Positions 35,805 through 45,783 of a stretch of DNA of 64,000 bases are shown piece by piece (the stretch's first letter is position 1; the number at the start of each line of letters is the position of its first letter). The position numbers were made by a program, and so were the translations under genes. The DNA comes from Pontivivens ytuae (lineage in GTDB: Bacteria > Pseudomonadota > Alphaproteobacteria > Rhodobacterales > Rhodobacteraceae): positions 744,001 through 808,000 of the forward strand of contig NZ_CP064942.1 in assembly GCF_015679265.1 (NCBI RefSeq), given 5' to 3'. The notes beneath the pieces were generated by a model. It saw only the letters and a program-made list of their open reading frames with translations. It was not told the DNA's origin and ran no database searches.

Positions 35805-38800
35805 ATGGCAACCATTTCCGGTGAGCAGAAGACGTGGCACAAGGTAACGCTCGATTTCGAGGTGCCCGAGACCTTCCGTGAGGAGGCGAGCACGTTCCGT
35901 GACCACCGCCTCGACGTGACCTTCACCAACGCCGCGACGGGCACGACGATCACCGTGCCGGGCTACTTCGCCGCGGACGGCGATGCAGCCAACACGGGCG
36001 CGACCGAAGGCAACATCTGGCGCGTCAACTTCAACCCGCCCGAGGCCGGCGACTGGACCTACGAGGTCTCCTTCCGCGAGGGCAACGACATCGCGGCCAC
36101 GCCTTACGAGGACGCGCCGAACGCGGGTCAACCCGTAACCTATCTCGACGGCGAGACCGGAACGGTCGCCGTCACCGAGACCGACAAGACCGGCGAGGAC
36201 TTCCGCGCGAAGGGCATGCTGCTCCAGGATGAGGGCACGCATTACCTCCAGCACCAGGGCGACGGCGACTACTTCGTGCGCGGCGGCCCGGGCGTGCCGG
36301 AGAACTTTCTCGCCTCCCAGGACATCGACAACACGCCGACCGGGCGGCACGACTACGCCTCCCACCTCGACGACTTCAACGCGGGCGATCCGACCTGGGA
36401 CGGCGGCAAGGGCCAGGGGCTGCTCGGCACCATCAACTACCTTGAGGAGCAGGGCCAGAACACGATCTATGTCATGACCCTGACCGCGGCGGGCGACGGG
36501 CAGGACATCTGGCCGTGGGCGGCGACGGACCTCAACGAGCTCGGCAAGAACACCCGCAACCTCGACCCCGACATCACTTCCGTCTACGACGTCTCGAAGC
36601 TCGACCAGTGGGGCATCCTCTTCGATCACATGGACGAGAAGGGGATCTACAAAAACGTGCTGTTGCAGGAGACGGAGAACGACCAGCTCCTCGACGGCGG
36701 CACCAGCGCGGACGGCTCCTCCCTCAGCGTCGAGCGGATGATCTACATGCGCGAGATGGTCGCCCGCTACGGCCACAACAACGGCATCCAGTGGAACATC
36801 GGGGAAGAGAACACCAACACGAACCAGCAGGTTAAGGACATGGCGTCCTACCTGAAGGCCGTGGACGGGTACGATCACCTCGTCACGATGCACACGTTCC
36901 CAGGCGACACCGGCAAGTACAACAACCTCACCGGCTTCGAGGACTTCGACGGGCCATCGCTGCAGACCGGCCCAGCCGACGGCACGCGGGAGAAGTTCCA
37001 GGAGTTCCTCGAGAAGTCGGCGGCCGCTGGCGACCCCTGGGTCATGACCTGGGACGAGGCGTCGGGCGGCAACGCCATCATCGACCCCGGCTCCAACAAC
37101 CCCGACAGCACCAACGAGCGTGCGTTGCGCGAGGAGTTCTGGGGCACGCTGACCGTCGGCGGCTCCGGCGGGAACTGGTACATTAAGCAGTCGAACGGGC
37201 ATTCGTTCGACCAGAACATCGACTTCTTCGACCAGCACACCTCGCTGTGGACGTGGACCGCGGCGGCCACCGACTTCTTCAACACCCACATCCCGTTCTG
37301 GGAGATGGAGGAGAAGGACGAGCTCACCTCCGACAACGACGACTTCGTCATGGCGAAGGACGGTGAGTACTACGTCGTCTACCTGCCCTATGGCGAGGCG
37401 GGCAACGTGCAGCTCAACCTCAACGGCCACGGCGGCGAGACCTTCGACGTCTTCTGGTACAACCCGCGCGAGGGCGGCGACCTGATCGCCGACGGCACCG
37501 TCGAGGGCGGAGCGGTCCGCCAGCTCGGCGGCGCGCCGGAGGATGGCGGCAAGGACTGGGTGCTGTTCCTGCGCAATTCCGAGCTGCCGGGCGATCCGGG
37601 CGTCGGCGCGCCGGACCCGGATCCCGACCCGCAGCCTGATCCCGACCCCGATCCGCAGCCCGCCGGCGACCCGGTTTTCGAGATGCAGGACGGCCGCGTC
37701 GTGATGCAGGCCGAGGCTGGCACCTTCGTCTACGAGAACAACGGCGCCAACGCGAACTGGGACCTGACGACGGATCTCGGCGGCAAGGGCGACGGCGTGA
37801 TGTTGTGGACCGGCAACGACTTCTTCAACGGCTCCAATGCCGGGCAGCCGCAGACCGCCCCGCTGGAGTACCAGTTCACCGTGGATGAGCCCGGCACCTA
37901 CTATATCTCGCTCCGCTCCATCCGGCCCGAGACCGGCGAGCCTGGCGACCGCAACAACGACTTCTTCGTCCAGTTCGAGGACACGGGCTGGAAGAAGGTC
38001 TTCTTCTCCGGAGCGCGCGAGACCTTCCAGTGGGGCACCACCTACGACGTGAACCACCAGAAGAGCCCGTCGACCTTCGAGGTGACGCAGGCGATGATCG
38101 ACGCCAATGACGGCGTGTTCACGCTGGGCATCTCGGGCCGCTCGCGCCAGGCGGGCCTCGACGAGATCCACATCCAGAAGGACGGGTTCAGCCGGGATCA
38201 CAACGCCCCGACCTCGCCGCTGGTGGACGGGGCGACGCCGCCGGACGTGCCCGACACGCCGGACAACCCGACGCCACCGCCCACGGGCGACGCGGACATC
38301 ACGCTCTACCTCGTGGACGCCGCGACGGACGAGCGGGTGGGCACGATCACGCCCGGCGGTACGGTGGATCTCTCGGAGCTGTCGACCGGCGCATTCAGCA
38401 TCGAGGCGGTGGCGGACAGCGGCGCGGTGGGCAGCGCGCGCCTCACCTATAACGGGTCCTCGCAGACGGAGAACGTGGCGCCCTACGCGCTCTTCGGCGA
38501 CACGAACGGCGACTTCGAAGGGGAGACGCTGACGGCGGGCGATCACACCGTCACCGTCGCCTTCTTCTCCGGCGCCAATGGCAGCGGCACGCGGCTGGGC
38601 GAGACGACGGTGAGCTTCACCGCCGCCGACGCTCCGCCGCCCAATGCAGCGCCCGAAGCCGATCGCGACGCGGCGACGGTGGATGCGGGCGGAACGGTGC
38701 GCATCGACGTGCTCGACAACGACACGGATGCGGACGGCGACCCGCTCACCATCACCGACGTCACCGCGCCCGCCAACGGCACGGCGGTGATCGAGGGCGG

Positions 38801-39698
38801 CACGGTGGTCTACAAGCCCGCTGCGGGCTTCTCCGGCGACGACGCGTTCCGCTACACGGTCAGCGACGGGCAGGGGAATACGGACACCGCGATCGTGGAC
38901 GTGACGGTCGAGGCGGCACCCGCGCCCGACCCGGATCCCCAACCCGATCCCGATCCCGATCCGCAGCCCGATCCCGGCGGCGACGAGGCGATCACGCTCT
39001 ACCTGCTCGACCCGGTCACGGACGAGCGCATCGGGGAGCTCGCCGACGGGATGGAGGTCGACATCTCCGCCCTCACCGACGGCCAGTTCAGCGTCGAGGC
39101 CGTGCCCGAGAGCGGCGAGGCCACCCGCGTGCGCCTCACCCTCGACGACGGGGCGACGCGCACCGAGGGGATGGCGCCCTATGCGCTGTTCGGTGATATC
39201 GGCGACGACATCACCGGGCGGACGCTGGAGCCCGGCGACCACTCCGTGGCCGTCACGGTTCTGGGGGCGAACGGGCAGACGCTCGCCACCCGCACCGTCG
39301 CCTTCACCGCGGTGGAGGAGGCCGTGGACAGCGGGACGGGGCCGAGCCCCTTCACCATCCACCTCGTCGATGCGGGCAGCGACACGCTGGTAGAGGAGAT
39401 CGAGGAGGGCGACATGATCGACCTCAGCGGCATCGATACCGGCGCGCAGTCGCTCGCGGTCTTCACCGACAATGCCGAGGTCGAGAGCATCGCGCTCAGC
39501 CTCAACGGTGGCCGCACGCAGGTGGAGAGCTTCTCCCCCTACGCGCTCTTCGGCGACATCGAGGGCGACTATCGCGGCGGCACGCTGGGCGACGGCCCGC
39601 AGGAGCTCACGATCCGCGCCTATTCCGAGGACGGTGGCCGCGGCGAGCTGATCGCGGAGCAGACGCTGACCTTCGAGACGGATGCGCTGATCGCCTGA
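35805..39698 (+). CDS. DUF5060-type putative glycoside hydrolase with C-terminal surface modules
   Basis: A 1297-residue extracellular protein without a Sec signal. Residues ~1-105 look like a DUF5060 β-sandwich ([19 protein letters not shown]). Residues ~120-490 form a putative TIM barrel with candidate acids at NIGEEN (~333) and WDEASGG (~416). A β-domain follows at ~500-590. After an Asp-Pro linker (~603-621) come a malectin-like module (~623-796), a ~105-residue APYALFGD module (~829-940), a VCBS repeat (~946-1039), and two more APYALFGD modules. The same module occurs twice in the neighbouring 40006-44070 protein. Likely polysaccharide-degrading or cell-surface; substrate unknown. Confidence 0.75.
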   Translation: MATISGEQKTWHKVTLDFEVPETFREEASTFRDHRLDVTFTNAATGTTITVPGYFAADGDAANTGATEGNIWRVNFNPPEAGDWTYEVSFREGNDIAATPYEDAPNAGQPVTYLDGETGTVAVTETDKTGEDFRAKGMLLQDEGTHYLQHQGDGDYFVRGGPGVPENFLASQDIDNTPTGRHDYASHLDDFNAGDPTWDGGKGQGLLGTINYLEEQGQNTIYVMTLTAAGDGQDIWPWAATDLNELGKNTRNLDPDITSVYDVSKLDQWGILFDHMDEKGIYKNVLLQETENDQLLDGGTSADGSSLSVERMIYMREMVARYGHNNGIQWNIGEENTNTNQQVKDMASYLKAVDGYDHLVTMHTFPGDTGKYNNLTGFEDFDGPSLQTGPADGTREKFQEFLEKSAAAGDPWVMTWDEASGGNAIIDPGSNNPDSTNERALREEFWGTLTVGGSGGNWYIKQSNGHSFDQNIDFFDQHTSLWTWTAAATDFFNTHIPFWEMEEKDELTSDNDDFVMAKDGEYYVVYLPYGEAGNVQLNLNGHGGETFDVFWYNPREGGDLIADGTVEGGAVRQLGGAPEDGGKDWVLFLRNSELPGDPGVGAPDPDPDPQPDPDPDPQPAGDPVFEMQDGRVVMQAEAGTFVYENNGANANWDLTTDLGGKGDGVMLWTGNDFFNGSNAGQPQTAPLEYQFTVDEPGTYYISLRSIRPETGEPGDRNNDFFVQFEDTGWKKVFFSGARETFQWGTTYDVNHQKSPSTFEVTQAMIDANDGVFTLGISGRSRQAGLDEIHIQKDGFSRDHNAPTSPLVDGATPPDVPDTPDNPTPPPTGDADITLYLVDAATDERVGTITPGGTVDLSELSTGAFSIEAVADSGAVGSARLTYNGSSQTENVAPYALFGDTNGDFEGETLTAGDHTVTVAFFSGANGSGTRLGETTVSFTAADAPPPNAAPEADRDAATVDAGGTVRIDVLDNDTDADGDPLTITDVTAPANGTAVIEGGTVVYKPAAGFSGDDAFRYTVSDGQGNTDTAIVDVTVEAAPAPDPDPQPDPDPDPQPDPGGDEAITLYLLDPVTDERIGELADGMEVDISALTDGQFSVEAVPESGEATRVRLTLDDGATRTEGMAPYALFGDIGDDITGRTLEPGDHSVAVTVLGANGQTLATRTVAFTAVEEAVDSGTGPSPFTIHLVDAGSDTLVEEIEEGDMIDLSGIDTGAQSLAVFTDNAEVESIALSLNGGRTQVESFSPYALFGDIEGDYRGGTLGDGPQELTIRAYSEDGGRGELIAEQTLTFETDALIA

Positions 39699-39721
39699 CC
39701 GGATCCCGATCCGCAACCTGG

Positions 39722-39748
39722 GCCGCCCTTCGGGGCGGTCTTTTTTTT
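39722..39748 (+). terminator. Strong intrinsic terminator
   Basis: CCGCCC-TTCG-GGGCGG stem-loop followed by a run of eight T residues, 24 bases past the glycoside hydrolase stop. Confidence 0.92.
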
Positions 39749-39763
39749 GTTTCGAAGCGCTGA

Positions 39764-39907
39764 GGGCCGCGCCCGACCTGGAGGGCGCTTTCGGGACGGA
39801 ATTGATCAGTCCGCGCCCTCAAGCATCCATGTCCCTCATTCAGTGGAGGACATCGCCAACGCGCCCTCCGGGGGGAGGTCGGGCGCGGCCCGGCCTATCA
39901 GCCGGGC
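39764..39907 (+). repeat. ~144 bp MITE-like repeat, copy 2 (reference copy)
   Basis: It starts GGGCCGCGCCCGACCTGG and ends in the inverted GGTCGGGCGCGGCCC plus the GCCCGGCCTATCAGCCGGGC cap hairpin. It lies between two terminators in a convergent gap, a position with no effect on genes. It shares the core CCGCGCCCTCAAGC with the copies at 5917-6060 and 50631-50837. Confidence 0.85.
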
Positions 39908-39954
39908 AGAAGGGCAATTCGGCGTTCGCACCGCGACAGGAGCCACCCCCAAAC

Positions 39955-39983
39955 GAAAAGGAGCGCCGCAAGCCGCGGCGCTC
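39955..39983 (-). terminator. Terminator of the RTX-like repeat protein gene
   Basis: On the minus strand GAGCGCCGC pairs with GCGGCGCTC (9-bp stem, 4-base loop), followed by CTTTTCG. It lies 23 bases beyond the stop codon. Confidence 0.75.
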
Positions 39984-40005
39984 CCTCTCTCGATATGAAG
40001 CCCGA

Positions 40006-43000
40006 TCAGGCGAAGAGTTCGACGCTGTCGATCCGCACGAACTCCTCGTCGTCGCGGCTCGCCTCGATCGTCACCTCGTCACCGGCAGCGAGCGCGATGT
40101 CCTCAAGGCGGTGGACCACCTTGTTGCGCTCGTTCGGCGTGCCGCCGCAGAGATCGGCGTCGAGGATGATCTCCTCCAGCACCGTGTCGTTGACGAGGAT
40201 ACGCACCGTGCCCTGACCGTCGTTCTCGTCGAAGTAGGTCAGGTCCATGTCGTAGGTCCCGCTCTCTCCGTCGAAGGCAAAGCTGGCCGTACCGGTGTTC
40301 CCGCCACCGAGCAGCGAAGCGACCGCGTCGCCGGAGGCGACGCCGTCCTGCTGCTCGACCACGAAGCCGTCGAGGGTCATGTCCTCGGCCTCGACCTTCG
40401 TGCCGCTTCCGGTGTCGTCCGCGGTGCCCGACGCTTCGAGCGTGAAGGAGAGCGTGGCGGAGTCGAGCACCTCACCCTCGCCGAGGTTCTGATCGTAGGC
40501 CGTCGCACTGATCGTGTGCGCGCCGACCGAGATCTGGCCCCCGTTCAGGTCGCCGCCGCCATTCGCATCCCCGAAGAGCGCGTAGGGCAGCAGGTTCTCG
40601 ACCCGGCCACCGTCGCCGTCCAGATCGAAGCGGATGCTTTCCACATCCGCGTCGTCCGTGATGGCCACGATGGAGAGCTGCGACGGATCCGCATCGCCGA
40701 TGGAGATGGTGGCCCCTTCCGTGATCTCGGCGATGACCTCGTCGGTCGTCGCGTCGTGCAGGAAGAAGCGCAGCTCCGAGCCCGGTGCGGGATCGGTGGG
40801 CTCACCGTCGCCACCATCGCCCTCGTCGGGCGAGGTGCCCTCGGCCTCCAGCGTGAAGGAGATGCTGGCGGTGCCAAGCGCATCGCCGGCCGCACCGTTC
40901 TCCTCGTAGGCGGTCGCGGTGATGGTGTTCGCACCAACCGCGATCTCGCCGCCGTTGAGATCCCCGCCGCCATTCGGATCGCCGAAGAGCGCGTAGGGCA
41001 CCATGTTCTCGACGCGGCCTTCGCCGTTGAGGTCGAGCCTGACGCTTTCCACGTCCGCACCTTCCGGCACCGCGACGATGGAGAGCTGCGTCGGATCCGC
41101 ATCGCCCAGCGCGATGGTGGCCCCGTCCGTGATCTCGGAGATCACCTCGTCCGTGCGCGCGTCGTAGAGGAAGAAGCGCAGCGTGGCCGTGGGTGCGGGA
41201 TCCGGGTCCACGGGGTCCGGATCGACGGGATCGGGGTCCGGATCAGGATCGGGCGTGCCGTTGTAGGGCGAGATCAGATCGATCCCGTCGAAGACGCCAC
41301 CGGCCTGAACCGTGATGTCGTCCTCCTCGACCCGGTCACCGTAGACCTTGACCGTGCCGAGCGGATCCTCGTCGTGGGCGCCGTTGGCGGTGTTCTCGCC
41401 ACCGTTGGCCCCGTCACCCTGCTGCGAGCGGATCTCGATCAGGGAGTAGTCCCCGCCCTCGTCCTCGCCATAGGTGATGCCCGCGATCTCGACCGTGTGG
41501 CCGCGCAGAACGATCTTGTCCCCGTCCTGGTTGGAGTAGTCGAGGATCGTGTCGTTGCCGATCCCCTCGACCCAGTGGTCGTGGACATTGTCGTTCTCAC
41601 CCGCGACCTTGCGCCAGTTGATGGTGCCGTCGTCGCGGGTGTGCTTGGCCAGGATCTCCTCCTTGGCGTTCAGCAGCATGTTGAAGGTGAAGGTGTCCTT
41701 CCCCTGCCCGCCGGAGATCACGTCATCCGTGGTCGCCGGATCGACGGCCGGGTTGACGCGGCCGTCGGCCCCGTCGGTCTGCGCCGGGTCGGGCTCGCCC
41801 GCATCGGAGTAGATGCGGATGCTGTCGCGGCCCGCGCCTGCATCGACCGTCTGCGCGCCCCAGGAGATCTCGATCCGGTCGTTGGTCTCGATATCCTCGG
41901 GGGCGGAGATGACCTCCTCACCATCGGTTTCGGAGCTGATCTCCTGCACACCGCCGTTGTAGTCGGCGAGGCGGTCGGCCTCCTGCAGCTTGTCCACCCC
42001 GTCGAAGACGTTGGCGGCCTGCACCGTGATGTCGTCCTCCTCGACCCGGTCGCCATAGACCTTGATCGTGCCGAGCGAGTCCTCGTCGTGGGCGCCGGTC
42101 TCGGTGTTGGCACCGCCCGCACCGCCATTGCCCTGCTGGGACCGCACCTCGATCAGCGAGTAGTCCCCGCCATCGTCGGTGCCGTAGGTGACATCGGCGA
42201 TCTCGACCGTGTGGCCGCGCACGATGATCTTGTCGCCATCGTCCTTGGAGTAGTCGAGGATCGTGTCACTGCCGAAGCCCTCGACCCAGTGGTCGTGGAC
42301 GTTGTCGTTCTCGCCGGCCACACCGCGCCAGTTGATCGAACCGCTGGAATTGGTGTGCTGCGCGATCACCTCGGCGGTGGCGTTCAGAAGGGCGACGAAC
42401 TCGAACTTGTCCTTGCCGTCGCCACCGCTGACCACGTCGTCGGACGCATCGGCGGAGAGGGCGGGGTAGATCCGGCCCTCGGCCCCGTCGGTCTGCGCCG
42501 GGTCGGGCTCGCCCGCATCGCCGTAGACCGTGATCCGGTCGCCGCCATTGCCGCCCAGGATCGTCTGGGAGCCGCTGCCGGCCTTGATGTGATCGCCCTT
42601 GCTGGTCCCGGTGAAGGTGAGGTCGATCGCCTCGGGGTTCTCGGCCCCCCACTGGATCGGGGAGTTGTCCGGCGCCTCGTTGTCCGCCGGCGCGTCGGCT
42701 TCGGCCGCCGCGATCTCCTCGAGGTCATCGACACCGTAGAAGACGTTGGCCTTCACATTGATGTCGTCTTCCTCGACCCGGTCGCCATAGACCTTGATGG
42801 TGCCGAGTGGATCCTCGTCATGGGCGCCGTTCGCGGTGTTCTCGCCACCATTGGCCCCGTCGCCCTGCTGGGAGCGCAGGGTGATGAGGGAGTAGTCCCC
42901 GCCCTCGTCCTCACCATAGGTGATGTCGGCAATCTCGACGGTGTGCCCGCGAATGTCGATCTTGTCGCCATCCTGGTTGGAGTAGTCGAGGATCACGTCG

Positions 43001-44070
43001 TTGCCGATCCCCTCCACCCAGTGGTCGTGCACGTTGTCGTTCTCGCCCGCAACCTTGCGCCAGTTCACGGTGCCGTCGTCGCGGGTGTGCTTCTCGAGGA
43101 TCTCCTCCTTGGCGTTGAGCAGGAGGCGGAAGTTGAACACGTCCTTGCCCTGGCCACCGGACAGCACGTCGTCCGCAGCGCCATCGGGCACCGCAGGGTT
43201 CACGCGGCCATCCGCACCGTCGGTCTGTGCCGGATCGGGCTCGCCTCCGTCGGAGAAGCTGTAGATCCGGTCGTTGCCGCCGCCGGTGTTCACCACCTGC
43301 GCGCCCATCCCGATCTCGACATCGTCGGTCTGCTTGGCGAGCAGGCCGTAGTAGCTCGCCCCGTCGGTGTTGGAGAAGACCTCGATGGTGCTGCCGGCAT
43401 TGTTGTTCGCCAGCAGATCCGCCTGCTCCAGCCGGTCGATGCCGTCGAAGACGTTGGCGGCTTGCACCTCGATATCGCCCTCGTTCACCCGGTCGCCATA
43501 GACCTTGATGGTGCCGAGCGGATCCTCGTCATGGGCGCCGGTCTCGGTGTTGGCGCCACCGGCCCCGCCATTGCCCTGCTGCGAGCGCACGGTGATCAGG
43601 GAGAAGTCGCCCCCGTCATCCGAGCCGTAGGTCACGTCCGCGATCTCCACCGTGTGGCCGCGCACGACGATCTTGTCGCCCTCGTCCTTGGAGTAGTCGG
43701 TGATGACGTCGTTGCCGAAGCCCTCGACCCAGTGGTCGTGGACGTTGTCGTTCTCGCCGGCCACGCTCTTCCAGTTGACGTTGCCGGAGGAGTTCGTGTG
43801 CTCGGCCAGCACCTCTGGTGTCGCGTTCAAGAGCGCCACGAACTCGAAGCGGTCGCCGCCTTCGCCGCCCGTGAGCGTGTCGTTGGCCTCGCCGTCCGGC
43901 ACCGCCGGATAGATGCGCCCCTCCGCACCCTCGGTCTGTGCCGGATCGGGCTCGCCCGCATCCCCGTAGGAGATGATGCGATCGTTGCCTTTACCCATGA
44001 TAGCAGTCTGGGCACCGCTGCCGAGGATCGCGCGATCCCAGCCGTCGGTGCCGGAAATGGTCGTAACCAT
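40006..44070 (-). CDS. Secreted protein with four RTX-like ~240-residue tandem units (A-B-A-B)
   Basis: A 1354-residue acidic protein without a signal peptide, probably a type I secretion substrate. Residues ~1-930 hold four tandem units of 237-244 residues. Each has a calcium-loop-like GDAGEPDPAQT, the invariant AGENDNVHDHWVEG, SQQG and VKVYGDRV-type segments. Units 1 and 3 (LLNAT, HTNSSG) differ from units 2 and 4 (LLNAK, HTRDDG), so they alternate A-B-A-B. After an Asp-Pro linker come two PYALFGD modules (~962-1215) and a C-terminal CBM35-like module (~1222-1354) resembling the N-terminus of the protein at 12050-17965. Enzymatic activity, if any, is unknown. Confidence 0.82.
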   Translation of the reverse strand: MVTTISGTDGWDRAILGSGAQTAIMGKGNDRIISYGDAGEPDPAQTEGAEGRIYPAVPDGEANDTLTGGEGGDRFEFVALLNATPEVLAEHTNSSGNVNWKSVAGENDNVHDHWVEGFGNDVITDYSKDEGDKIVVRGHTVEIADVTYGSDDGGDFSLITVRSQQGNGGAGGANTETGAHDEDPLGTIKVYGDRVNEGDIEVQAANVFDGIDRLEQADLLANNNAGSTIEVFSNTDGASYYGLLAKQTDDVEIGMGAQVVNTGGGNDRIYSFSDGGEPDPAQTDGADGRVNPAVPDGAADDVLSGGQGKDVFNFRLLLNAKEEILEKHTRDDGTVNWRKVAGENDNVHDHWVEGIGNDVILDYSNQDGDKIDIRGHTVEIADITYGEDEGGDYSLITLRSQQGDGANGGENTANGAHDEDPLGTIKVYGDRVEEDDINVKANVFYGVDDLEEIAAAEADAPADNEAPDNSPIQWGAENPEAIDLTFTGTSKGDHIKAGSGSQTILGGNGGDRITVYGDAGEPDPAQTDGAEGRIYPALSADASDDVVSGGDGKDKFEFVALLNATAEVIAQHTNSSGSINWRGVAGENDNVHDHWVEGFGSDTILDYSKDDGDKIIVRGHTVEIADVTYGTDDGGDYSLIEVRSQQGNGGAGGANTETGAHDEDSLGTIKVYGDRVEEDDITVQAANVFDGVDKLQEADRLADYNGGVQEISSETDGEEVISAPEDIETNDRIEISWGAQTVDAGAGRDSIRIYSDAGEPDPAQTDGADGRVNPAVDPATTDDVISGGQGKDTFTFNMLLNAKEEILAKHTRDDGTINWRKVAGENDNVHDHWVEGIGNDTILDYSNQDGDKIVLRGHTVEIAGITYGEDEGGDYSLIEIRSQQGDGANGGENTANGAHDEDPLGTVKVYGDRVEEDDITVQAGGVFDGIDLISPYNGTPDPDPDPDPVDPDPVDPDPAPTATLRFFLYDARTDEVISEITDGATIALGDADPTQLSIVAVPEGADVESVRLDLNGEGRVENMVPYALFGDPNGGGDLNGGEIAVGANTITATAYEENGAAGDALGTASISFTLEAEGTSPDEGDGGDGEPTDPAPGSELRFFLHDATTDEVIAEITEGATISIGDADPSQLSIVAITDDADVESIRFDLDGDGGRVENLLPYALFGDANGGGDLNGGQISVGAHTISATAYDQNLGEGEVLDSATLSFTLEASGTADDTGSGTKVEAEDMTLDGFVVEQQDGVASGDAVASLLGGGNTGTASFAFDGESGTYDMDLTYFDENDGQGTVRILVNDTVLEEIILDADLCGGTPNERNKVVHRLEDIALAAGDEVTIEASRDDEEFVRIDSVELFA

Positions 44071-44387
44071 GATCCGTCCCTCCCAAAATCATCCCAACGG
44101 ACCGTCGCTATGTGCCCCCGCACGCGTACGACCCGGAGACAATCGGTAGCGCACGATTCCGGTCTTTTCTACCTTGAGTAGAATTTTATGTTCTTCATTG
44201 CGTCGAAAGTTGCGTTTTCTGAGGTCCGACGCCTCGTCATAGGCAAGTTTTCGCTTGCGCTTCCCGAGACTTCGCCTCGGACCGCGACAGAACGCAGCGG
44301 GTCGGAGACGGTGTCGCAGGCCCCGCCCCTTCCCATCGCGGCGGGCGCTGCATACAACATCCCGAACGTATGAAGGAGAGCCCCAGC
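44071..44387. promoter_or_regulatory. Divergent promoter region
   Basis: 317 bases without a convincing gene between the RTX-like gene and the epimerase. An AT-rich stretch at 44160-44220 contains the dyad TTCTAC-CTTGA-GTAGAA (44167-44183), a possible regulator site. Short in-frame ATGs on the plus strand lack ribosome sites. Confidence 0.45.
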
Positions 44388-44792
44388 ATGATCGGACGCC
44401 TCAACCACGTCGCCATCGCCGTCCCGGATCTCGAGGCCGCGACGGCCCAGTATCGCGACACCCTCGGCGCGGATGTCGGCGCCCCGCAGGAGGAGCCCGA
44501 TCACGGTGTCACGGTGGTCTTCATCACACTGCCCAACACGAAAATCGAGCTCCTTTACCCGCTGGGCGAGGGCTCCCCGATCCAGGGCTTCCTCGACAAG
44601 AACCCCTCGGGCGGCATCCACCACATCTGCTACGAGGTCGACGACATCCTCGCCGCCCGGGACAAGCTGAAGGCCGAGGGCGCCCGCGTGCTGGGCAATG
44701 GCGAACCGAAGATCGGCGCCCACGGCAAGCCCGTGCTCTTCCTCCACCCCAAGGACTTCACCGGCACGCTGGTGGAGCTGGAGCAGGCATGA
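44388..44792 (+). CDS. mce: Methylmalonyl-CoA epimerase
   Basis: A 134-residue VOC-fold enzyme that interconverts (R)- and (S)-methylmalonyl-CoA in propionyl-CoA assimilation. Metal ligands are visible in LNHVAIAV (His), GGIHHICYEV (His) and the C-terminal TLVELEQ (Glu). It starts at ATG 44388, with AAGGAGAG upstream at proper spacing. It overlaps the next gene by four bases (ATGA). Length is typical. Confidence 0.95.
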   Translation: MIGRLNHVAIAVPDLEAATAQYRDTLGADVGAPQEEPDHGVTVVFITLPNTKIELLYPLGEGSPIQGFLDKNPSGGIHHICYEVDDILAARDKLKAEGARVLGNGEPKIGAHGKPVLFLHPKDFTGTLVELEQA

Positions 44793-45052
44793 GCATCACC
44801 TCCATCCTCGTCGTCTTCGCGGTGATGTGGTTCCTCACCCTCTTCGTCGTGCTGCCGATCGGCCAGCGCTCGCAGGAGGAGGACGGCAACGTGGTCCCCG
44901 GCACGCCCGCGGGCGCCCCGGCCGAGCCCAAGATGAAGCGCAAGGTCATCATCACCACCATCTGGGCCGCGATCCTGACCACCATCATCTGCACCGTCGT
45001 GCTCTCGGGCCTGTTGACCGTCGACATGATCGACGTGCGGGGCGTGAACTGA
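44789..45052 (+). CDS. DUF1467 family membrane protein
   Basis: An 87-residue protein with two membrane helices (ITSILVVFAVMWFLTLFVVLP and TTIWAAILTTIICTVVLSG) separated by a Pro/Gly-rich loop. It is the DUF1467 family found beside methylmalonyl-CoA epimerase in many alphaproteobacteria. Its start overlaps the mce stop, so translation is coupled. The function is unknown. Confidence 0.88.
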   Translation: MSITSILVVFAVMWFLTLFVVLPIGQRSQEEDGNVVPGTPAGAPAEPKMKRKVIITTIWAAILTTIICTVVLSGLLTVDMIDVRGVN

Positions 45053-45116
45053 GCCGACCCCGCTCTTGCCAGCGGCGCGGCGCGCGCCCACATCGCGGTC
45101 GGGACGGAGGCACGGC

Positions 45117-45758
45117 ATGATCGGCACCATCGACGGAAGACGCGCACGGCTCTGGGCGGAGCTCATCGTGCTGTTCGGCGGCGTGCCGCTGCTGCTGGCG
45201 CTCGCTCTGCCACCGACCGCCATGTGGACGGTGCTCGGCGTGACCACGGGCGCGGGCCTCGTCCTGTTGCACGTGACGCCCGGCTTCAGCTGGTCGGAGC
45301 TCGGCAAGGGCGGCATCGATTGGCGCGCCACGGCGCTCTTCACCCTCGCGACCGTGGTCGTGGCCACCGCGATGACGCTGTGGCTGATGCCGGAGATGCT
45401 CTTCTTCCTGCCGCAGAACCTGCCGCAGCTCTGGCTCACGATCCTGCTCTTCTACCCCTTCGTCTCCGCCCTGCCGCAGGAGGTAATCTTCCGCCCGCTC
45501 TTCTTCCGCCGGTACGGCCACCTCTTTCCGGAGGCGGGCTTGATCTGGGTAAACGCCGCCCTCTTCTCGCTCGCGCACCTGATGTATCGCGATCCGGTCG
45601 TGCTCGGCATGACCTTCTGCGGCGGCCTCGCCTTCGCCTGGGCCTATCACCGGCGCGGCAGCTTCTGGACCGCCGTCATCATGCACGCTCTCGCGGGCGG
45701 CATCGTCTTCACCGTGGGGCTGGGGCGGCTGTTCTATTCGGGTGCGGTGGGGAACTGA
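45117..45758 (+). CDS. CPBP family intramembrane metalloprotease
   Basis: A 213-residue membrane protein with about six to seven helices and the three CPBP (CAAX-protease-like) motifs: PQEVIFRPLFF (usually EExxxR; the first Glu is Gln here), FSLAHLMY (FxxxH) and the last-helix HALAGGIVF. The family cleaves or processes membrane substrates, often in bacteriocin or stress contexts. It starts at ATG 45117, with GGAGG about 8 bases upstream. It may be part of the mce-DUF1467 transcript (64-base gap). Confidence 0.8.
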   Translation: MIGTIDGRRARLWAELIVLFGGVPLLLALALPPTAMWTVLGVTTGAGLVLLHVTPGFSWSELGKGGIDWRATALFTLATVVVATAMTLWLMPEMLFFLPQNLPQLWLTILLFYPFVSALPQEVIFRPLFFRRYGHLFPEAGLIWVNAALFSLAHLMYRDPVVLGMTFCGGLAFAWAYHRRGSFWTAVIMHALAGGIVFTVGLGRLFYSGAVGN

Positions 45759-45783
45759 GCATTTCCCAGCAGCAACGCACAGC

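Noticed and set aside
35730..39716. A 1328-codon open frame antisense to the glycoside hydrolase gene
   Set aside because: High GC and Asp/Gly-rich repeats keep the opposite strand free of stops. Its composition (Arg/Val/Leu/Gly/His-rich, low complexity) has no domain, and the sense strand has clear modules and a ribosome site.
12050..44070. Type I secretion exporter (HlyB/HlyD/TolC) for the giant proteins
   Set aside because: The only HlyD-like gene (33587-34669) belongs with an RND pump, and no ABC exporter is in the window.
39802..44181. A 1459-codon plus-strand open frame antisense to the RTX-like gene
   Set aside because: Mirror of the tandem repeats on the real minus-strand gene; Arg/Val/Asp-rich low complexity, no start signal, and it runs through a MITE copy and a terminator.
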